Shown in pieces: positions 1-64,000 of a stretch of 64,000 nucleotides of DNA. This DNA comes from Valencia hispanica (lineage: Eukaryota > Chordata > Actinopteri > Cyprinodontiformes > Valenciidae), in NCBI GenBank assembly GCA_963556495.2, contig OY747709.1:57087930-57151929 (forward strand), given 5' to 3'. The notes beneath the pieces are model-generated. The model saw only the letters and a list, made by a program, of their open reading frames with translations. It ran no database searches and was not told the origin of the DNA. The number at the start of each line of letters is the position of its first letter. Positions within the stretch are counted from its first letter, which is position 1. Both the position numbers and the translations under genes were made by a program.

Positions 1-58
1 TCACTGAGATCCTTCATCTTCTGCTTTCACACTTCTGGACTAAACTGATGGAGATATT

Positions 59-660
59 TCAGTTCCTCGGAGGTGAAACCAGAACGAACATCCGCCATGT
101 TGGGTCTGGAATCATTCTTAGGTTAAACCAGACTGACCGGCCGCCATGTTGGGTCTGGAGTCGGACTGGCCTCCATTTGGGGGGTGGAGTCATTCTGAGG
201 TGAAACCAGACTGACCGGCCGCCATGTTGGGTCTGGAGTCGGATTGGCCTCCATGTTGGGTCTGGAATCATTCTGAGGTGAAACCAGACTGACCGGCCGC
301 CATGTTGGGTCTGGAATAATTCTGAGGTGAAACCAGACGGACCGTCCTCCATGTTGGGTCTGGAATCATTCTGAGGTGAAACCAGACTGACCGGCCGCCA
401 TGTTGGGTCTGGAGTCGGACTGGCCTCCATGTTGGGTCTGGAATCATTCTGAGGTGAAACCAGACGGACCGTCCTCCATGTTGGGTCTGGAATCATTCTG
501 AGGTGAAACCAGACTGACCGGCCGCCATCTTGGGTCTGGAATCATTTTGAGGTGAAACCAGACGGACCGTCCTCCATGTTGGCTCTGGAATCATTCTGAG
601 GTGAAACCAGACTGACCGGCCGCCATGTTGGGTCTGGAGTCGGACTGGCCTCCATGGTGG
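59..660. repeat. minisatellite, CATGTTGGGTCTGGA-type units
   Basis: About 600 bp of tandem units of roughly 30-60 bp built on CATGTTGGGTCTGGAATCAT and CTGAGGTGAAACCAGACTGA, ending in GACCGGCCGC or GACCGTCCTC variants. It lies in the intron upstream of exon A. The open frame on the minus strand here is repeat-driven. Confidence 0.9.
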
Positions 661-1563
661 GTCTGGAGTGATTTTCCAGGATTTCCAGGGATGACACCTT
701 TAAACGTGTTCCTGCAGCTCAGCTAGTTTCCGTCTGCTGCAGTGTCCTACTTTACGTTTCCTCCCTCTCTGCTGCTATGTACCCGTTAAACAGGATTGTG
801 TGTGTGTGTGTGTGTGTCTGTGTGTGTGTGTGTGTGAACAACTCGTCAGCTCTAATTAAGCCGGGCTGCTTAACGAGTAGACAGCTAATTAACTACACAC
901 ACTCAACCTTCATCCCTTGTCTGACTTTCCTAAATCTTTCTTTTCTTGTTTTAATTTTTTCTGCATTTGTAATCTTTCCACTGTTTTTCTCCATACTTTC
1001 CTTTTCATTTCCATGTTTTTCATCTCCCCTTCCTCACCTTCCTCTCCTCCTCCTCTCCTCTTCCTCGGTGGTGTTTTTCTGGGTCAGGTGGGGGGAGGGG
1101 AGGATTTGGGGGAGTCTTATTTTAGTTGCTCCACATATTTGCAGCGTTCCTCTCTTCATCGGCTCTCTGCTGTATTCAGCATCCCCTCCTCTTCCTCCCC
1201 AGTGAAATCTAATCCCATTACTCAGGCTGACGTCCATAAAACGGTGTTTTAATGCTAATCAGACGGGAGGCCATCTCTCTGCTGCTGGAACGGCTTTTAT
1301 TAAATCTTTGAGGGATTTTCATCTTCCTCTGAAGATGATGAAGAAGGTCCCTGTGTGACTGTCGTCGGGCAGATTAACCACAGAACCTCGATTTTAGGTT
1401 CTGCTGATAGTTCCTGGTGTCAAACCGGTTTTAATCTGGATCTGTCCTGAATGTTTGCTTTCTAACTGGTTCTGTTGATCCTAGTAATCTGGACCTGGTT
1501 CTGACTCGGGGTCCATCTCACTGTTCTGGTTCCTGCTCTCATTGCGACCCGTCTGTGTTTCAG
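661..1563. other. intron sequence before exon A
   Basis: Non-coding. It holds a (TG)n microsatellite at about 797-836 and a strongly pyrimidine-rich stretch at about 930-1080. No other gene signal is visible. Confidence 0.7.
797..836. repeat. (TG)n microsatellite
   Basis: About 20 TG dinucleotides with one TC interruption. Confidence 0.95.
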
Positions 1564-58670
<57,107 letters not shown>

Positions 58671-58685
58671 GGCTCGGCGCCGCAC

Positions 58686-58690
<5 letters not shown>

Positions 58691-58717
<27 letters not shown>
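58691..58717 (+). repeat. poly(G) run of 27 in the 3' UTR
   Basis: Twenty-seven consecutive G residues start 20 bp after the stop codon, followed by CGG. On the sense RNA this could fold as a G-quadruplex. Length is likely polymorphic and prone to sequencing error. Confidence 0.9.
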
Positions 58718-61665
58718 CGGCAGAACCGGTCCGATCAGAACCGGTCCGAATCGGATCGAACAATCTATCAGTAATTTATTGGTCAGACGACGGATAGACT
58801 GGCTGGTTGGGACCCAGAACTCACCGAACATTTACAACTGGACCACAACTGGTACCGGAGTGATTCTCCAGCAAAGAATAAGCGGGTTGGTTTGGATCAG
58901 AACCGCTATGGACTGAATAACAGAGGAACTTTGGGATCAGGACCTGGACCAGGATTCATCTGGACCTCATGATCCTGACCTTTAACCTTTCCCAGCTCCA
59001 TCTGGAAGGATCTGGATCTGCTGTCAGAACCCGATCCGGTCCTGATCCGGAATGTGTTCGGATTCAAGGATTGTTTGAAGCTTTAATGAAGGGGGAGGAG
59101 CCAACCTGAAGGTGATGTCAGGTGTTGGTTCTGACGTGAATCCAGGTGGATTTCTCTCTGGACAATCACCGCAGCACACTGAGCCCGATCCGTTCTGCTC
59201 CGGCTTTTCCCTCCCTCCACCCCTGTTCCTGGCCCCGCCCCCTGATTCCTCATTGGTCAGTCTGCTGGCCAGGAGGAAGTACTGCCTGACCAATGAAGAC
59301 TGTGGATGTCACCGAGTGGTGATAGAAACTCTGAATACATTCCAGCACAGGTACGCCGGCAGCTCCTGGTGTTTCAGAACCAGAACCAGCCGGGTTTCGG
59401 ACCTGATCCGCCTGCCCAACACAGCCATGCTAACCTGGAGAAATACTGTGCAGACCTACAGAACCAGTGCCATGCAAAGACCGGACCAGATCTCCCTCAG
59501 GACTGGACTGGATTTGGACCAAATCTGGGTCCAGAACAGAGAGGATGGAGGCTGAACCGGACCGGACTCCTAGAACTCATAAGACTTGTGGCCATAATTG
59601 TAAAGAAGAAAAAATGAAGCTAAAAATGATAAAATATGAAAAGAAGAAAGAAAAAATACTGAAATGTTCAAATGTAATCAGAATTTTGTGGACTTTAAGG
59701 ACCAGAACTTGTAAAAAGCTGAACGTTACTCTACATCTGGGTTCGAAGAAGACGGTACCAACTGGCCCAAAAACCTGCAGATCTGACCGGACCGAGCCAG
59801 AATAATCCTGCTGTGCAGATGCAGAAACAGAATGGACTTTTTGGTACTTTTTTACGAGCAGAACCAGAACTTAGTGGGTTTGATGGCTGCAGGTTTTGGG
59901 CTTTAGAGAGGGTCCACACTGTCTGCATCCTGCAGGGAAAACCGGGTTTGGACCCGGAGTGAGATACTCTAATTGTTCTGGAACATTTTCACATCACACC
60001 GCTGGTTCTTAGGGTCCGCTCAGAGGTCCGATAACGTCTCAGATTACCGTTCTGGTTCTGATCCGACTGATCCACACATGAATCCTGGATTCTTCTGGTT
60101 CTGGTTTAATTCAGGTCCAGTTCTCGTGTTTCAGAACCGATGTTTGAAAAAAAAAAAGCAAAAACGAATCAAAATGGACAAATTTGGATGAATTTTAATC
60201 CGTTATAATTAGATTTAAAAAAATTGTTTTTAGGTTTATTTTTAGCAGCTACTGACACCTGGTGTTCAGTTATGGAACAGCAGCCATTTATCACCTGGCG
60301 CAACTTTAATTAGATGGATTATTCCTTTAATTATGTGGCCAGTGAGGCTGACCTCTGACCTCTGCAGGGCCCTGACCTCCAGATGTTTGGTGTGGGAACG
60401 TTTCTGTGAAGAAGCACCTTCTTTTGTTTCTCGCTGATGTTTCACCGTCATTTTAATCTGTTTGGGGCCTAAAGGAGCCGAGGGAGGACGGGTTCTGGTT
60501 CTGATGAGTGTTAATAGAAGAGGGAGGAAAGCCACTAGCGTACCAACACCACTGTTCCCCACCGCTGCTGCAGGGGAACCTCAGCCGGTAAATCACTGAT
60601 CATATCCTCCATTTAAATCAGAAGATTCTGATCTGAGATCCGATCCGAGTCGCTGAGCGGTTCTTCTCAGACGGTCCGTTTCTGTTCCTGTAGCTCCTGG
60701 TTGGACTGCAGGAACAAGCAGCTCCAGGGTGGAGCAGGAATGAGCGTGGTGGTAAAGAAGAAGAAGCTGCAGGCTCCATCTACGTTCCAGTCCTCCTCTA
60801 TGGTTCTGAGAAATGGACCAGGACTGAAAGAACTAGATGCTGGTCCTTGGTTCTGGTTCTGCCTTAAAGCTGAGGAGAGGAGCTCCATGGTCCAGATGGA
60901 GACCAGAGTAGAGCTGCTGCTCCTCCATGTTCACCAGATCAGAAAGGATCTCTTGTTGGAAGTGTTGAATAAAGAGGAGCTTCTCGGAGGTCTTCCTCCA
61001 CCAAACTTCTCACCTTTCTGCTCCTTGGTAACGAACTAACCAATCACATGAGCTTCTTCTCTGACATCATAAGACAGATTTGTAGGTAGATCAGTGATTG
61101 GCTGGATTTCCCCTCCGGCGGCTCCACCATGTCCGCCCCCAGCGGGAGGGCTGGGTCTAATTCCTGGGCGTAGACCTTTATGTCACACAGACGCTCAGAG
61201 CGGTGGGATATTTATTATTCTAATTTATTTTTAGGATGGACTTTATTTATTGTGGAAGGATGTAGACATGGTTCCTAGTCTGTAGAGCAGTGAAGAGAAG
61301 GAAGAAGTCATGTCCATGTCCCCCCAGAGGACAGACCATTTCATGTCCATTGCGCCCCTTATCTTTTGTGTTTGGGTTTTATTTCTCTGTCAGGACCAGA
61401 AAAAGCTCCGATTTATGTTCTGGAATGTGAGAAACGTTTCGATCCCACAGATTGATCCGTCCGTCTCGTGTCTCTCTGCTTGGAGCAAACCGATCGATCA
61501 GATTGATCAGAACCACTCTCTGTAAACGGTCCGAGTATTTAAAACCAGAATATGGTGCCAGTCATTTCATCTACAGAGCTGCTGATAAAGGAATCCATCC
61601 CAGAATATTCCTGCGCATCAGAAGCTGATCCGACCCGAATGTTGTTTTATTTGATTCTACAGAAC

Positions 61666-61671
61666 AATAAA
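61666..61671 (+). promoter_or_regulatory. candidate polyadenylation signal
   Basis: A canonical AATAAA about 3.0 kb after the plxna3 stop, followed within 35 bp by T-rich and GT-containing sequence. A second AATAAA lies at 60968-60973. Both are plausible; neither is proven. Confidence 0.35.
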
Positions 61672-61690
61672 CCTGGATTGTCCTGATTTC

Positions 61691-64000
61691 CTCTTTGGGC
61701 ATTTCCTGTTTCATATAAATGGGAGGTGCCTCTGTGAGCCCCGCCCACTCTAGCACACCTGAGCTGACGGCCTCTTTGTATCCTAGCATCCGCTGCAGTG
61801 GGATAATATTTCAATATTAGTATCAGATTTATGGATATTAATCTGAGCGAGTGCCTCTCAGCTGCTGCTGGCTCCAGATCCACGGAGAAATCCAACTTCT
61901 CCTCGACCGGATCTCCGGGCCGAGCAGAACCGCTCGGACCGGATCTCATGTCTTAGTCCGGGTCGGAATTGTTTGTTCTGGCGGCGCTTCGGATCAGGAG
62001 AGTGTCGGATCAAGAGGCTTTATCCAATGATTAGGAGGTCGTGATGTCACAGACAATTATTAAAGAAAACAAAACGTCTAATTCTAATAACTGGAAAAAT
62101 GGTTAGCTAACAATGCTAACCAGGGATAGCTAACCATGCTAACCACTTTAAGGTTAGTTAACCATGCTAACCAGGGTTAGCTAACCATGCTTTTTAGGGT
62201 TATCTATCCATGCTAACCAGGGTTAGCTAACCACTTTAACGTTAGCTAACCATGCTAACCAGGGTTAGCTAACCATGCCAACCCTAGCAGCTCTGATTGG
62301 TTGTTTTCCTTCCATTGGACCCCTAAATCAGGAACTCCACCATTACTCCTTCAGCCAGTTGACCCGGCTGCTGTGATCTCTAGTTATGATGAAGAAACGT
62401 TGGAAGCCTCTGATTCGGCGCCTGCAGGTCTGCAGCGCCACCATCAGTTTGTTCTTCACTCCTCCTGGAAACATCTTTATTCCCACTGATGCGGAGCTCT
62501 CCAGGAAGTAGTCAGGACCCATCTTTGGTACCATTCGCCATTGCCTTGTTTTTCTTTGTGTTTTTTGCTGATTTGAAATGTAACATTGATGATGACTCAT
62601 GTAACAGCCTGTCTGTTTTTATATCATTGCCTTCTGCTGAGTTTGTATATTTGTGCGATTTCACTAAAGTGTAAAGATGAAAACGTGTCTTCTTGTTTCT
62701 GTTAACAGAAGAAGAAGCTGTGGGAAATCACATGACTTCCTCTTCTGTGAGGTGACTTTAGCCCCCCCCAGGCTCCCAAGGGTACAGGCTAATTAATGGA
62801 GAACAATGATCCAGCCCTTATCAGCAGTGAGAACAAGAGACTCGTTATCTCAGGTTTTTGTTATCAGGAAAGCTCCTGATTAAAATACGCTGGCGGCTCG
62901 AGGGGGAGGGGGGGCAAAAACACTAAAGATCTAAACCAAATAGGTTGTCCAATCAGGATCAATCCGTTTCCATTAAATCTCCAAACGTCCAACATCTGAA
63001 GCTCTCAGAGGAAAAGTTTCAGATTTCTGATGAAACCGTTTCGTTTCTCTCCAGAGATCCCAACATCTACTTTGACTTCACAGAACTTCATGGTCCAATC
63101 AGCAAGTTGTCCCACAGGCCCACATCATCAGCCCTCCACCACTGTGCTGCTGATGATTCCTCCAAACGTGCTTGTGTCCATCATGGTCCAACGTCTCTGG
63201 TCTCATTGGAGCAGAGAAGTTAACCAGAACCACTGGGAGCTGAGGTCCAGTTTTCACCAGTCAGCAGAACCGAGGAGCAACGATTACCCATATTTCTCGT
63301 CTTTCATTTGAAACATGAAAAAAACAAAACGTTTTGATCTCGACTTATTATCAAAATTTGCCACAAACAAGACAAGCGGTCGTGTTTGGAGCTCCATATC
63401 TCAGCCATCCTGTTCATCAGAACCAGCATTCAGAGTCTAACCGGGTCACAGGAAGCTGGACTCTACCCGACCCAGTTATGGTTCTGATCCCTTTTCCAGT
63501 TGAACTTTGAGGATTTTCTCCCAGAATGTTCAGCTTAGAGTGATGATGGAAGTCCAAACATGAAACTGATCCCTTCTTCCTATTGGTTCACATGATGATC
63601 ACATGACATGGGCCGGATTAAGGCCCGCCTCCGTTTTGGAGCCTCGTTAGCATGACGAGCTGAAGCAGAGAAATAAACCATTATTTGATTACAGCCACCA
63701 GGTGACTCTCTAACACAGAGAAATGTTTTCATGTCTAATTATGGAGACCATGGTTTCTGTGCTGCATTCACAGAACATTCAGAATAAACCAGATATTTCT
63801 CTTTATCTTAAGTCATATAAATAGATTCTTTCCTCTCCACAGATGATCTGACTTTATAAACACTGAGAACGTTTCAATGGTTTCTCCTTCCAAACTGTAC
63901 TGAGCCATTCAGATTGTCTTAAAAAGCATTTAGAGATTTGCCCCCAATGCTGCATCCAGCCAAGATTTTATTCACTGCCTTTAATTTTTCAAAAGACGCC
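61691..64000. other. downstream flank of plxna3
   Basis: No second gene recognised. It contains a short tandem repeat with GGTTAGCTAACC palindromes (62100-62290). The short open frame at 62945-63223 has no family resemblance. Confidence 0.5.
62100..62290. repeat. GTTAGCTAACCATGCTAACCAGG tandem repeat
   Basis: About seven degenerate units of about 25 bp containing the 12-bp palindrome GGTTAGCTAACC or variants. Confidence 0.85.

Larger units (their letters stand above)
58671..61690 (+). other. probable 3' UTR of plxna3 and its first poly(A) candidates
   Basis: Sequence after the stop has no recognisable exon. AATAAA hexamers occur at 60968-60973 and 61666-61671, the latter followed by a GT/T-rich stretch, so the transcript may end near 60990 or 61690. 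Short open frames here (for example 59112-59555) show no family resemblance. The true end cannot be fixed from sequence alone. Confidence 0.45.

Noticed and set aside
59112..59617. 147-codon open frame downstream of the plxna3 stop
   Set aside because: No recognisable family and probable 3' UTR position.
62945..63311. 92-93-codon open frames in the downstream flank
   Set aside because: Two overlapping frames of similar length, no family resemblance.

Overview
This is vertebrate genomic DNA, almost certainly from a ray-finned (teleost) fish. Supporting signs are spliced exons with many introns of only 69-88 bp mixed with introns of up to 12 kb, fish-type LINE and Penelope-like fragments, hAT-like DNA transposon remnants and very abundant simple and minisatellite DNA. 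No bacterial-type genes, tRNA, rRNA or CRISPR locus was seen.

One gene dominates the window: a class A plexin on the + strand, best matched to plexin-A3 (plxna3). I can place 32 coding exons from 1564 to 58670. Their phases join without a frame error, giving 1437 codons and a TGA. The exons encode the end of the sema domain, PSI1, IPT1, PSI2, IPT2, PSI3, IPT3 to IPT6, one transmembrane helix, a juxtamembrane coiled coil, the split Ras/Rap-type GAP with all three expected arginines, the inserted Rho-GTPase-binding domain, and the C-terminal helix. The first exon or exons (signal peptide and most of the sema domain) lie upstream of the window. The sequence after 58670 is 3' UTR and then flanking DNA in which I recognise no second gene.

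About 26 kb, or roughly 40% of the window, is tandem repeat DNA inside the introns. Main arrays: a 17-bp array at 3565-4947; a roughly 19-bp array with higher-order blocks at 10725-16918; an ACACACATTA-type array of 9.8 kb at 23385-33187; a GGAT/GAAT array at 41560-43608; a 35-bp array at 44103-45291; and a GGTTGGATG array at 52306-58574 that is split by a hAT-like insertion. The long open frames in these arrays, up to 1102 codons, are artefacts of stop-free periodicity.

The most unusual observation concerns splice sites. Two arrays run directly into exon acceptors and have copied them. The array before the PSI1 exon carries about 70 copies of CCCCCAG followed by GTGAGT or GTGTGT, which is the layout of a recursive-splicing ratchet point. 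The array before the last exon carries nine extra copies of the true acceptor plus the first roughly 27 coding bases, so a mis-selected copy would replace the plexin C-terminus with a Trp-Met-Gly-rich tail. Three more exons have arrays ending within about 60 bp of their acceptors. Other points are a perfect 40-bp inverted repeat at 45977-46096, a 1365-bp direct duplication inside the last intron, a 27-G run 20 bp after the stop codon, and several degraded transposon pieces. Assembly error is a real alternative for the longest arrays.
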